A stretch of DNA of 64,000 nucleotides, taken from contig NC_092340.1 in NCBI RefSeq assembly GCF_046630445.1, positions 22,518,001 to 22,582,000 on the forward strand. Direction: 5' to 3'. Below, piece by piece: positions 1 through 11,790 of the stretch (position 1 is the stretch's first letter; each line of letters starts with the position of its first letter). Under the pieces are notes generated by a model. That model saw only the letters and a list, made by a program, of their open reading frames with translations. It was not told the DNA's origin and ran no database searches. The stretch comes from Rutidosis leptorrhynchoides. Taxonomy: Eukaryota; Streptophyta; Magnoliopsida; Asterales; Asteraceae. The position numbers were made by a program, and so were the translations under genes.

Positions 1-708
1 TTGAAAGATGATTGCAAGAGTGCAATCAACGTGCTAGACGTTGACATGAGACGTAAGATCCATAACTTAAGGGGTATGCTCATGGGTGAGATTACGAAGT
101 TGCGAGGCGAGGGGGAGGTCTCCACTATTCACCAACGCCTCGTGAATTTGCAAACCAACATGAACTCTTATTTGAGATTCATGGCTAGTGGGGGTGGAAA
201 CACTGGATGCAATGCTCCGAAGGTGGGCATTCCCAAGCCGTCACCATTCGTGGGGAAGCGGGAAGCCCGTGCGGTTGATGATTTTATATGGTAGATGGAA
301 CAATACTTGGAGGGAGTCAACATAGTAGATGATGCAACGAAGATCAAGACGGCAACCCGTTACCTGAAGGATACTGCAGCATTATGGTGGTGGCATCGAT
401 ATGGAGATATCGAGAAAGGTACGGTTACTATTGATACTTGGGATGATTTTCTTACTGAACTTAAGAATCAATTCTACCCCAAGAATGCTCAAAAGGATGC
501 AATGAGTTGTCTACGTAAATTACATCATTCCGGGACAATTCGGGAGTATATTAAAGAATTCACGAACCTTAGCTGGAGGTCCCAGATATTCCTGATGATA
601 TTCTTCTCTTCTATTTTCTCGATGGTTGGCAACCTTGGGCTAAAACGGAGTTGGAGAGACGGGGAGTCCAATACCTTGCCACCGCAATTGCTCATGCAGA
701 GGCACTAG
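1..708 (+). pseudogene. Chromovirus gag, broken
   Basis: Gag forms the virus-like particle that packages retrotransposon RNA. The frame is interrupted by a TAG at about 292-294 and then continues from 295 with the capsid-like retrotransposon gag signature (tryptophan-rich ALWWWHRYGD, then WDDFLTELKNQFYP and IREYIKEFTNL). Around 580-650 the frame is lost, and the protein resumes in another frame at about 651. The true N-terminus is probably outside the window. Confidence 0.85.
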
Positions 709-1806
709 TCGACCATGCTAATAGGAAAGATTTGTTCAAGTCAAAAGATAAAAAGGTGAGCCATGAGAAAGGTGGGGGAGATAAGCCCGCCCAATCAAGG
801 AATGATAATACACGCAAGCCACCAACCGAGAATAACAAGAGCATAAAAACTTCTTACAAGAATGATGGATGTTTCATATGTGATGGACCGCATAGAGCCC
901 GAGATTGTCCGAAGAAAGCTAGCCTTCATGCTATGGAAGCTCAAAAGGCGGGTTATCAGGATGAGGATGTGTGCATGGGATCGATGCAAATACTCAACGC
1001 TATCAAGGCCAAGGTGGAGGTACCCAAAGTAATGGCTAAAGGACTCCAATTCGTGAAAGTTTTTGTTCGAGGAAACCGGGTACGAGCTTTGGTAGATACG
1101 GGAGCTACTCATAACTTTTTCTCCACCGAGGAAGCTAAGAGATTGGGGATTAAAGAGATAAAGGATGGCGGAATGATGAAGACGGTGAACACGAATGCTA
1201 AACCGATTAGTGGAGTGGCTAAAGATGTGCAAGTGAAGATTGGAGAATGGGAAGGAACGATTGATCTATCGGTCGCGCCTATAGACGACTTCAATTTAGT
1301 CCTTAGGATCGAGTTCCTAGATAAGGTACGCGGTTTCCCTATGCCGTTCGCTAACTCACTGTGTATCTTGGATGGTGGGAAAACTTGTATGGTGTCAACC
1401 GAACGTGGAAGCAAGAGTGCCTCCAAGTCACTTTCGGCCTTGCAATTTAAGAAGGGATACAACAAGAATGAGACTTGCTATTTAGCGGTAGCAAGGCAAG
1501 AGATGACTGAAGAAAAGGGAAAACTAGAGGTACCCAAGGAGATTGAGAAAGTCCTTGATGAGTTCAAGGATGTCATGCCTAAGGAGTTACCAAGGAAGCT
1601 ACCACCTAGGAGGAAGGTTTACCATGCGATCGAGTTGGAGCTGGGATCAAAATCACCTTCCAAAGCCCCATACCGAATGCCACCACCCGAGTTGGAGGAG
1701 TTGCGAAGACAACTCAAGGAGTTGCTGGATGCGGGATACATTCGACCGTCAAAATTCCCGTATGGTGCTCCGGTGCTATTTCAAAGAAAGAAGGATGGTT
1801 CCTTGC
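651..1806 (+). pseudogene. Chromovirus CCHC knuckle, aspartic protease and start of RT
   Basis: The frame opens after the gag frameshift. It carries a zinc knuckle CFICDGPHRARDC (CX2CX4HX4C), then the protease active-site stretch VRALVDTGATHNFF, and then the N-terminal RT region ending in the DAGYIRPSKFPYGAPVLF block. The reading frame ends artificially where the TRIM begins at 1807. The frame expected after removing the TRIM and one TSD copy matches the frame used downstream, so the break is due to the insertion alone. Confidence 0.88.
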
Positions 1807-2325
1807 AGTAACATCACCATCAGCCCGTAGTATGATATTGTCCGCTTTGGACACAAGCCGATCACCGATGGGCTACCCGCGCACGAGTACAACCCCGGAT
1901 CGCACTTCTACCTCACGGATTTGCTTCTCGGGTAAACACCCTCAAAACGCGTCATACCAGAAGAGGTATCCACACCCTTATAAGGAGTGCTTTGTTTTCC
2001 TCTCCCACCGATGTGGGACGAGTCTGTTACAACTCTCCCCCCTTCGGGACACTGCGTCCCCGCAGTGCACATCGATGCGGGCCCCAGCTCTGATACCATA
2101 AGTAACATCACCATCAGCCCGTAGTATGATATTGTCCGCTTTGGACACAAGCCGATCACCGACGGGCTACCCGCGCACGAGTACAACTCCGAATCGCACT
2201 TCTACCTCATGGATTTGCTTCTCGGGTAAACACCCTCAAAACGCGTCATACCAGAAGAGGTATCCACACCCTTATAAGGAGTGCTTTGTTTTCCTCTCCC
2301 ACCGATGTGGGACGAGTCTGTTACA
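1807..2325 (-). mobile_element. TRIM retrotransposon, 519 bp, in chromovirus RT
   Basis: Two direct repeats of 225 bp (1807-2031 and 2101-2325) flank a 69-bp internal segment. On the minus strand each LTR runs from TGTAACAG to GTTACT. The internal segment has a tRNA-iMet type primer-binding site TGGTATCAGAGC (2087-2098) just after the 5' LTR and a purine tract (2033-2042, C/T-rich on plus) just before the 3' LTR. A 5-bp target duplication CTTGC lies at 1802-1806 and 2326-2330. It has no coding capacity, so it must be moved by another element's proteins. A second member of the family lies at 17316-18063. Confidence 0.93.
2271..2313 (-). promoter_or_regulatory. USE plus TATA (snRNA-type) in TRIM 5' LTR
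   Basis: On the minus strand GTCCCACATCG (2303-2313) matches the plant snRNA upstream sequence element RTCCCACATCG. TTATAAG follows at 2271-2277 after exactly 25 nt. That spacing is close to the one known for plant RNA polymerase III snRNA genes, while Pol II snRNA genes use a longer one. The other LTR repeats the pair at 1977-2019. Function is inferred. Confidence 0.55.
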
Positions 2326-2330
2326 CTTGC

Positions 2331-4918
2331 AGATGTGTATAGATTACCGGGCACTTAACAAGGTAACTATCAAGAACAAATACCCAATCCCACTTATTGC
2401 TGATTTGTTCGATCAACTTGGGAAAGCGAGATACTTCAGCAAGTTGGACTTGAGGTCGGGATACTATCAAGTTCGAATTGCCGAAGGAGATGAGGCGAAG
2501 ACCACTTGTGTGACGAGGTATGGCGCTTATGAATTCCTAGTCATGCCATTTGGCTTAACCAATGCCCCTGCCACATTTTGTACTTTGATAAATAAATTAT
2601 TTCACCACTTCCTCGACAAGTTCGTCGTGGTGTACTTGGATGACATAGTCGTGTATAGCGACACCATGGAAGATCATGTGAGGCACTTGGAGCAAGTATT
2701 CCAAGTACTAAGGGACAACGAGTTGTATATGAAGCTAGAGAAATGTTCATTCGGATTAGAGGAGGTGGATTTTCTTGGACATCGAATTAAAAATGGGAAG
2801 TTACTCATGGATGGGGCTAAGGTCAAGGCAATTCAAGAGTGGAAGGCACCAACGAAGGTGACTGATTTACGATCTTTCCTTTGTTTAGTAAACTACTATC
2901 GTCGTTTTATCAAGGGATACTCGGCGAAAGCGGCTCCATTGACAGAATTGTTGAAGAAGAACAAAGGTTGGTTGTGGGATGAGAAATGTCAAGCAGCATT
3001 CGAAGAGTTGAAAGGAGCAGTCATGGAAGAACCGATGTTGAGACTTTCGGATGTGACCATTCCGTTCGAGTTACACACAGACGCATCGGACTTTGCTATT
3101 GGAGGAGTTCTAATGCAAGAGGGTCACCCGATCGCGTTCGAAAGCCAGAAACTTAACGAGGCGGAAAGGAAGTACACTGTGCAGGAGAAGGAGATGACGG
3201 CGGTGGTTCATTGTTTGAGGACATGGAGGCATTATCTTTTGGGATCAATGTTCGTGATCAAGACGGATAATGTGGCAACGAGTTATTTTCAAACCCAAAA
3301 GAAGTTGAGTTCCAAACAAGCTCGTTGGCAAGACTTCCTAGCTGAATTTGACTATGTGTTGGAGTATAAACCTGGGAAAGCCAATGTGGTAGCTGATGCC
3401 CTAAGTCGTAAGGCGGACTTTGCAGCGATCACAAAACCACAATTCTTCCTTCAAGGTCGTATAAAGGAGGGATTAGATCATGATCCTATAGCCAAAAACC
3501 TTGTTGGATTGGCTCGAGATGGGAAAACGCGAAGGTTTTGGCTCAAGGGTGATCTATTATTCACTAAAGGAGACCAGTTATATGTGCCTAAGTGGGGTGA
3601 TCTTAGACGAACAATCTTAAAGGAGTGTCATGATTCAAAGTGGGCTGGTCATCCAGGTATCAAGAGGACATTGGCATTAGTAGAAGGCACTTATTATTGG
3701 CCAAGGATGGAAGACGACGTAGAGACGTACGTGCGAACATGCCTAATATGCCAACAAGACAAGATAGAGCAACGCCAACCAGGAGGACTATTACAGCCGC
3801 TACCTACACTGAAAGGACCATGGGAGAGTGTTTCCATGGACTTCATTACTTGTTTACCCAAGTCGGAAGGGTGTGGGAGTATTATAGTCGTGGTAGACCG
3901 GTTTTCTAAGTATGGTACCTTCATAGCCGCATCATCCGAAGTTACCGCGGATGAAACCGCAAAACTATTTTTCAAGAATGTGGTGAAGTATTGGGGGATA
4001 CCGCATGTGATAGTAAGTGATCGAGATCCGAGGTTCACGGGGCGCTTTTGGACAGAGTTGTTCAAGATCATGGGAACAGACTTGAACTTCTCTACGAGTT
4101 TCCATCCACAAACAGATGGACAAACGGAAAGGGTGAATGCGCTGTTAGAGCTCTATCTTCGACACTATGTAAGTGCTAATCAACATGATTGGGCCAAACT
4201 ATTAGATATTGCCCAGTTCTCCTACAATATGCAAAGGAGTGAGTCCACGGGGAAGAGTCCTTTCGAATTGGTGACGGGGCGTCAACCATTAACTCCAAAT
4301 GCCTTAGCCGCTTCATATGATGGAAATAGTCCAGCAGCTTATAAGACGATGAAGGAATGGCACGAACAAGCGGACTTGGCACGAGCATCACTAGATAAAG
4401 CGGCCAAGAAAATGAAGAAGTGGGCGGACGAGAAAAGACGACACGTCGAGTTCGACGTTGGGGATAAAGTAATGGTAAAGCTTCTACCGCAACAGTTCAA
4501 AACATTTAGGAAGGTGCACAAGGGACTAATCCGGAGATACGAAGGCCGCTTCCCGGTGATTGGACGTGTTGGAAAAGTGTCATATCGAGTTGAACTACCG
4601 CCCAAGTTAAAGATCCATCCAGTATTCCACGTAAGTTTTCTGAAACCTTATCATGGAGACGAGGAAGACCCAGAACGAGGAGTTTCCAAACGAGCACCAA
4701 TGGCAGTTGCGACTTCGTTCGATCGTGAAGTGGAAGATATCTTGTTGCATCGAACTATATAGAGACGAGGTGTGCCGAGCTATAGAGAATACCTAGTTAA
4801 GTGGAGTAACTTGCCCGATAGTGAAGCAAGCTGGGAAGCCGAAGACTTATTATGGCAGTTCACAGACAAAATCAAAAAGTATCACGAGGATCACACGACG
4901 AGGTCGTCGCGAGCTTAG
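2331..4918 (+). pseudogene. Chromovirus pol: RT, RNase H, integrase, chromodomain
   Basis: This continues the polyprotein after the TRIM. RT motifs include the CIDYRALNK block and the catalytic YLDD at 2633-2644. RNase H begins at LHTDASDFAIGGVLMQ. Integrase has an HHCC zinc finger (H and C residues of ECHDSKWAGHPG and CLICQQ), then the catalytic core with SMDFITCLP, VSDRDPRF and the glutamate of QTERVNALLEL. A TAG at about 4760-4762 separates the integrase tail from an in-frame chromodomain (YREYLVKWSNLPDSEASWE), which guides insertion to marked chromatin in this clade. The frame ends with TAG at 4916-4918. Confidence 0.93.
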
Positions 4919-4929
4919 GTGGGGGAGAA

Positions 4930-5378
4930 TGTCACAACCCAACAACTTTGTGGCCCAACCCACTAAGTTTATAATCCAAATCATGGAAGGCCCAAGAAGC
5001 ATATGGAAGATATCTAGAATTCTCTCCTTGATTCTTTCATGGAATGGTATGGAAACTCCATAGATATTTCTAGGTCATGAAGTTTCTAGTACTTAGATCA
5101 TAGCCATTGATTTAGTTTAATCATAGCCATTCATTTTGATGTAAAATTAGTATAAATAGGGGTGGCCTCATTTGGCACACCACACCTCAAATCTCAAACA
5201 TTCCCTCTTGTAAAGCATTCTCAAGCAATATAAGTATTTTCTTCAATTCCACTTGTTCTATAACATTTTCTCTTTTGGTTACTTGAATCATTATAAGGTC
5301 CGAGTAAGGCTGACTTAGTAGAGACTAAGTGCCGCGCGTGAGCTTATCGAGATAAGTCCGTGACATTGTGTCACAACA
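4930..5378 (+). repeat. 3' LTR of the chromovirus
   Basis: A purine tract AGGTGGGGGAGAA (about 4917-4929) directly precedes TGTCACAAC, the usual PPT-LTR junction. The LTR has a TATA box TATAAATAGG at 5151-5160. The end is placed at GTGTCACAACA (about 5378), which mirrors the start. The 5' LTR and left TSD are outside the window, so the right boundary is an estimate. Confidence 0.75.
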
Positions 5379-6166
5379 CATGATGATAATAACTATTAAT
5401 AAAGTTAAATATTCCCATAAATAAACGAAAAAGTATTTAATAAACATAAAAGTTACTAAAACTAAATATATATTTAATGTAATATTTTCTCTACAAGGAA
5501 AAGTTGAACTTTATTAAGGATCATTAACATATTCTGTTATGGCACATATATTTAACAAAATCTTAGAGCTAGGTCTTGGCTTCAGGACCCTGACATTCTT
5601 GTAAAAGGTCTCGATTTTTGAAGTGGTCAGGGAAAAGATGAAAACAATTAATTAAAAGGTAATTTTGATGGGTTGCATATAGTAGAATTTGAGGTTGAAT
5701 TAATCATTCTCCGGAGTAACTAGAACAGGAAGAAATGTTGAAGTTTTCATGAAATTCTATTAGTTATTAGTTACTTCCTATTAGTTATTTGATTAAAAGG
5801 GTAAACAAAAATATATTACTAAATGTCTATTATTCATCGTCGGTTTTTAATGATGTTATCATATAACAATACCACTTACTTACGGTTTATATTATTAATT
5901 TAACATATAAAATAATCGATTGAACTAATTTATAATATACCTAAGTTTATGTTTAGGGTTTAGTACGTACATATTGTTGTTGATATGGTGTAAACATTTA
6001 GTGTATACTTTGGATTTAATTAGAGGTTTAATTTATGGTTTCAAACGGTTTTGAAAATAGAAAGCTAATAAAAAAAAAAAAAAAAAGGAAAAAATCAAAC
6101 TGAATTTGAAGTTAGCATACAAATTTGAGTTCCAATTATTACCAAGGGTGAAATAAATCACATTTA
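5379..6166. other. AT-rich spacer, nothing recognised
   Basis: No coding signal or repeat boundary was recognised. It holds an A-rich run at about 6068-6086 and only short chance reading frames. Confidence 0.6.
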
Positions 6167-6570
6167 GGGTGTGTTTGTTTGCCTCATAATGGAACGGTTC
6201 AGTGCTTAATACTAAATCATTCAACATTCAGTGCGTTTGTTTCTGACCTCTGAATGACATATGGTGCTGAATGGTTCAAAATTCAGTGCTGAACCATTCA
6301 GACATGAAACACTCTCTTAACCAATAAGAGCCTAAAATTTCTGTAATTTTCTCCTCAAATTCTATCTTGAACACTTAACTAACAAGTATATTGAATATTT
6401 TATTCATGTTACACTTTGATAAAGTAATTTTTTTCTCAGTTTATATCGTTCATTCTAAATGATTATCAAACAGCTTATTTTCATTCAAAACAAACTTTAT
6501 TCAGAGGCTTTGAATCATTCAGATTCTGAACCATTCAGCACTAAATCATTCAGTTTTATCAAACGCAGCC
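6167..6570. mobile_element. MITE, PIF/Harbinger-like, 404 bp
   Basis: The ends are inverted: GGGTGTGTTTG on the left and, on the minus strand from the right, GGCTGCGTTTG. TTA flanks both sides (6164-6166 and 6571-6573), the 3-bp target duplication of PIF/Harbinger elements. The interior repeats ATTCAGTGCTGAA-like words on both strands, giving a foldback character. No protein is encoded. Confidence 0.75.
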
Positions 6571-7131
6571 TTAATCTAAGTATATTTTGTAAAGACTTTA
6601 TTTGTATAAGTTTATTAAGTAGTACCATATTTGATAGTTATGGATTGCATTGGGCGGTAGCTAGGACCGGGCCATAGTTTTAATGTGTGGCTAAAAACGA
6701 ATAAAACAACTAAAGCCATTTCCCTTTTATTCACGATTGCGATTTGTTTGTTGGATCTCAATATCCTTGCCGCCTTCCATTATTGCATTTGTATTTTCCT
6801 TGCCTCCCTTTTCTAATCATACGATTCATTATCGTATAAATGGGTAAAGTTGACGGATAATTATCGTATCTTTTACTTAAAAATTAAAATTAAGGTGAAA
6901 CTCATAATCCTACATATAATATCACGTGTGTATATCATAAAGTAAAGTAGTTTAAAGTAATAAGTTTAATACATACAATATGAGTTTTAAAAATATAGTA
7001 CATATGAGAAAATTCAATACATTTTGAGTAGGGATGGTAAAAATATCCTTACTTGCTAGAGAAAACTCGGAACTTGATATTTTTGAACAAGTTATGTAGA
7101 TCTAGGGTTGTATGAGGATGGTTTAAATTTC

Positions 7132-7600
7132 GGGTTAAAGCCAAAAATAGGCTACAAACTTACACAAATGTACCGATATCGCCTACAAACTCATTTCCGT
7201 CCTACTATCGCCTACAAACTTATAAAAAATGTGTTGATGTTAACATTTCATTACACCGTTACCTGCTGAACCGGTAAAGTTAATTATTTAACTTTTTTTA
7301 TTCATTTTATATGTCCCGATGTCGCACATATACTTTCAGTTGTGTTCCGATGTCACCCATATACTTTCAGTTGTGTCCCGATGTCGCCCATATACTTTCA
7401 GTTCTGTTTCGATGTATCACCGACGTGTCATGACTACTTAAAACCCACGTAATCAACTATTTTGGTTGACGGTTAAAAAAGTATTTTGTTTATATTAGCA
7501 CATTTTTTATAAGTTTGTAGGCGACAGTAGGACGGAAATGAGTTTGTGGACGACATCGGTACATTTATGTAAGTTTGTAGCCTATTTTTGGCTTTAACCC
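7132..7600. mobile_element. MITE, Mutator-like, about 105-bp terminal inverted repeats
   Basis: The left arm from GGGTTAAAGCCAAAAATAGG (7132 to about 7240) is repeated in reverse complement at about 7495-7600. Flanks TTAAATTTC (7123-7131) and TTAAATTGT (7601-7609) are a 9-bp target duplication with two changes, as expected for Mutator-type elements. The centre holds a 31-bp tandem array (7313-7405). Confidence 0.82.
7313..7405 (+). repeat. 31-bp tandem repeat, three copies plus a partial
   Basis: Copies start at 7313, 7344 and 7375, with a partial fourth at 7406. Each contains CGATGTC(G/A)C and CATATACTTTCAGTT. The array lies in the loop region of the Mutator-like MITE. Confidence 0.85.
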
Positions 7601-7609
7601 TTAAATTGT

Positions 7610-10600
7610 TATGTGAGTTCGGGTCCGGAGATGATTTTATATTCAAAGCTGATTACCCCACCCGTACACCCAAAAAAGACCCGAATCGGTATATAACGCC
7701 TCTAACTTACAAAGTTTTATTAATTAATATAACAAGAAACTCAAAAGACAAAAGGACGTTAACCTTATTTAAAGTCAAACATAGTCAAAACTAAAATTAA
7801 CCAACATTAAACTAAAGGTACTAAGTTTGAAAACTCCAAGGCAAAGGTGTTAAGTCCACTTCAACTCTACACTCTTCCCTCAATCTCAAAGCCAACTGAT
7901 CACCTTTCGTATAAGAATGAAAAACGGAATACGACTGAGCCAAAGCCCATTGAACGAATATAACAAACACATGAGTATAGTATGTCATGCAAAGACTTAT
8001 TTTAACAAAATCTTATTTTCAAAATAGACTTATTTCAACACAACTTATTTGGAAAACGAACCCTTTTTCTAAGCAAAGTACGAATAGGTATAAATCCACA
8101 ATACTCAAGATGTTAATATATCAAAGTATAGAACGTAACACAAATTTCAATAAAATAATGCATTAAGAGTCAATATCAAAGTATCAAAGTGAAATCATAG
8201 GATAGCTACTCCACTAATCATTCATATCGGAGACATTTCGTATGACAATACGATAAACGTCCACCGTCAAAACAAAATAGCTAGGATCAATCCATACGCC
8301 TTTTATTAAAATCAAATAGCAAAGAGCTCGTACCAACTATCGGATAATCAAAAGGAGACGCCGTAGATATAACAAAGTACAACGCTACGGTCGATGCCAC
8401 ATCACCGGTGTCACAGTAATGCGCCAACGGGACCTCCATGGATAGGTTACTCTTAGGCATACTATATGAAATCGTTTTATCTAATTTAAAATTATATATT
8501 TCTAAATACTTTTAAAGTGATTAATGGACTTTTAAATGTGTTTAAAAATGATTAATAAAATGAAAATAAATGTTATACGCTCAACAAATTACATAAAAAT
8601 GTTTTATTTTAAAATCACGTGTCAACCCAATCATTCGGTCTAAATTTTGTCACAAGTCACGTTATATAATATTTGAGCCCTTTACGAATTAACAACTTAA
8701 ACGGAAATTAACGGGACATGTAAAGCCACACGAAATGAGGGGCACTCGATATGAATCACCGTACCACTCGCTGCACTTACACATGTTCTTTACCGGATGT
8801 TTCCGACAATTTCGGGGCTGGTTTCGAGAGCTTTCCGAGCTATTACGGGACTGATTTCGGGGCTGTCCGGAACAATTTTTGGGACTAATTTTGGGGCTGT
8901 GTTGGTTGGATTTTTGAGACACGGATTTGACACAATTTATAAAGACTAAAATATTATAATTCTCCAAACTACAATTGTGATTATTAATATCGTTTATACA
9001 TCAAATACGGGAAAATCATAACATATACACTTCAAAGGCCTAATAACTAAAATACTTTTTTAAATGAGCATGTCATACCCAAAATATTTATAAACAATTC
9101 GAACAAAGTTTTGAAAGGAAAGAATGTACCGAAATGATTATAATACCACCTAGAACATCCGTACCTTATCTCCAAAACGTAGTTCCAAAGACAAAAGAAT
9201 CACTGAAAGAAGGCAATTACCGAATCAAATCTAAAGAACAGATAAGTATGGACACAAAATAAATTCAAGAAGGGTATATGTACAATAACTTATTTTATAA
9301 TATTATCATATGATTTTCATGTTTTTATTCTTATTACAATAAAATTATAAGGTTGATTAAAACTCTATTATTTTGGTTGTATTTTTAATTATCAAAAGTA
9401 TGAAATGTTTAATAAAGTTTTGACATGATGTTTATATGATTTTATTTTAGAATTATAGAGCTTATGTAATAATAATATACTCTTAAAAATGTGAAACAAA
9501 TGATAGAACATATTACTTTAATACTTGAACATCAAAATAAGCTTGAATTTACATCAAAATGTATGAAACACTTAACAAATTTACATCAAAATGTATGAAA
9601 CACTTAACAAATTGAGATTTAAAATAGTGCGAAATTTTTTAGGCTAGATAATGATGAGAGAAGAGATAAAATTAACTCAAAGAGTTCATAAGAGAATATA
9701 ACATCATGTTTGGTGAAAGGTTTTATAATAAAAGATCATTAGTTTAAGAATAAATGGAGATTAAATTTGTAGCAAAAGTGATTAAATACTACTTATTAGT
9801 AGGTTATAATAATATGGTATCCAAAGGTTTTCTAATGAATATGGACTTGTACAACATATAAGGTTAATTCATACATAGTTTAGAGTTTTAAGCTTATGAT
9901 AAAATAAAGAATCCCATGTTAAAAGTTATAGATCTTAAAGTAAATTTATTAAAAGTGTAGATTTAAGAATTAAATAATCATGTGACACGTTAATTAATAT
10001 TTAGCTTACGTAAAACTAGTGAAATGACTTGTGGAACCACGGGTTTGTTTAAACGAAACAGTTTAATGATATGTTTTAGGTATTAAGTGAATGTAAATGG
10101 TAAAGTTATTTAGTTTAATGACCCGCGGAATCACAGAGTCCGACTAAGAAACTCGTCAGCTGAACATTTTATCAAAAAATCTAAATTGCATATTAAACAA
10201 TCCACATTTAATCATAAGAGATAATATTGTTTGTCATTTTATTTTAAAAGTGTAAATTAAAATATAAATTTTGAATTGGTTTCCTTCTGCCTAACTTTTA
10301 TATCTTCTCGTACTCAATTCAAAATAATTAATTAAAATAATTTAAAATTATTTAATTTTAATACTTAAAAAAATTATTAATAAGATTTAATAATAATAAT
10401 TAATTAATAAGATTTAATTTTAAATCAAAATTATTTAGATTAATGACATCACCCACCATGCTTAGATTTTTTTTCTTTTTCTTTTTGATTTTTTTTTAAC
10501 AAAAAAATTAGCCTAATAATGACATAATCATTATAGGATTTTAATAAAAACTATAGATAGATTTATTAGTAAACAAACTTAGGATAAAGTTATTTATATT

Positions 10601-10809
10601 AAACTTAGAATAAAATGTAATTCTTTATTTACAAATAATTACCCTTACAACACATATATTTTAAATATTATTAAATTTATGATGTTAATATTATGAGGTA
10701 TTACACCGTATATTACGTGTATGAAATGTATGTGTATATGAATATGATGTATGTGATGATGATGATTATCAGATCAAAAACAATTGTAATGCATTACAAA
10801 GTGACAAAA
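7610..10809. other. AT-rich intergenic DNA, no gene seen
   Basis: No recognisable protein domain occurs on either strand. A more GC-rich patch at about 8690-8950 repeats TTTCGGGGCTG-like words imperfectly and may be an old LTR remnant. At 10018-10150 the words GTGGAACCACGGG and CGCGGAATCACAG recur about 95 bp apart, of unknown origin. Confidence 0.5.
9546..9609 (+). repeat. Exact 32-bp tandem duplication
   Basis: Two identical 32-bp copies (9546-9577 and 9578-9609), each containing ACATCAAAATGTATGAAACA. Perfect identity suggests a recent local duplication. Confidence 0.9.
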
Positions 10810-10870
10810 TTCATTTTTTTCGAACGGCAGAAATTTATAAGCTAGCGAGAAGCTAGGAAAACAAAACAAA

Positions 10871-11279
10871 TTACAATGTGTACAAAGGGTTTTGTAACCA
10901 CTCCGTCCAATTTATGGTGGACTTGTGATATCTCGAATACAACCAATTAAAACTCGAAAAAACTATGTTATCAAAAACTTGTGATTTCTTGAAACTATGA
11001 TCTTTAAAGATAGTGCAATTACGAAGCCGCCAAATGTTCCATAACGTCACGTAAACAATAACTAAGATGATCATTCTCTTGTTCCTTTGAGTACTCATAG
11101 AATCAACCCAATTCCAAATCTCATCAATGGAGTTCCAGATTGGCATGGAGATATCGATCCATCAACCAACTCTGCACAATATTTGATACGAGGTATCGCA
11201 TCTGACAAACAAGTGGCTGTGAAACTCCTCTGACACATCGCAAAAACATCAACATTTAATGTCGAAAGTCACCCCTCTT
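10871..11279 (-). pseudogene. LINE ORF2 C-terminal tail
   Basis: Minus-strand translation gives the tail typical of plant LINE ORF2: a WNSIDEIWNWV stretch and the TLWNIWRLRNCTIF motif. The frame upstream (to 11279) is broken by at least one stop. It resumes at 20554 across the solo-LTR insertion. Confidence 0.75.
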
Positions 11280-11458
11280 TGTGATGACCCGGAAATTTCT
11301 GACCAAATTTAAACTTTATCTTTAAATGATTTAATGTTTTCGACACGATAAGCAAAGTCTGTAATGTTGAGTCTCAAAGTTTTGGAACTATATTCATGTA
11401 ATCAATTATTCTTTGACTCTTCTCGAAGATTCACGAACAATATATATATAACTTAATG

Positions 11459-11463
<5 letters not shown>

Positions 11464-11547
<84 letters not shown>
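11464..11547. repeat. (TA)n microsatellite in family-A LTR
   Basis: Uninterrupted alternating TA of about 84 bp near the LTR start. Confidence 0.97.
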
Positions 11548-11549
<2 letters not shown>

Positions 11550-11649
11550 CTTCAAGTTATTTAGTAAACGATAGTAACATTCGATTATTGATTCGATTGA
11601 TATTTAGATAAGTTAACTAAAACATTTAAGATGAACCAGTAAAACACTA

Positions 11650-11790
11650 ATTTGCTACAGTATTTTCGAATTGCTACAGTATTTTCGAATTACTACAGTA
11701 CCCGAAAAGCTACAGTATTTTCGAAAATCACTATTTGCTACAGTAAAAAAAACTTTGCTGCAATAACTTTGCTACATTAAAATACTATTT
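11650..11790 (+). repeat. GCTACAGTA motif array in family-A LTR
   Basis: GCTACAGTA or close variants occur at least five times in about 110 bp, several followed by TTTTCGAA. The inverted LTR copy has the same array as TACTGTAGC at about 47870-47965. A repeated, retained short word in U3 suggests protein-binding sites (inference). Confidence 0.7.

Larger units (their letters stand above)
1..5378 (+). mobile_element. Ty3/gypsy chromovirus, left-truncated by the window
   Basis: The domain order gag, CCHC knuckle, protease, RT, RNase H, integrase, chromodomain, polypurine tract, 3' LTR is read on the plus strand, which is the Ty3/gypsy order. The chromodomain after integrase places it among plant chromoviruses (Tekay, Galadriel, Reina or CRM; I cannot choose). 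The 5' LTR and probably the start of gag lie left of the window. The copy is dead: stops in gag, a gag frameshift near 580-650, a stop before the chromodomain, and a TRIM inserted in RT at 1807-2325. Confidence 0.93.

Noticed and set aside
795..1465. Minus-strand open frames opposite the chromovirus gag-protease
   Set aside because: They lie opposite clearly identified plus-strand domains and show no domain of their own.
4930..5378. Solo LTR instead of a 3' LTR
   Set aside because: It directly follows the chromodomain and a purine tract of the chromovirus, so it is that element's 3' LTR.
7022..7131. Possible hAT MITE start (TAGGGATGGTAA at about 7027)
   Set aside because: No matching inverted end or target duplication was found.
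10018..10150. Helitron-like words GTGGAACCACGGG and CGCGGAATCACAG
   Set aside because: No TC start, terminal hairpin or CTRR end could be placed, so I left it as unassigned repeat words.
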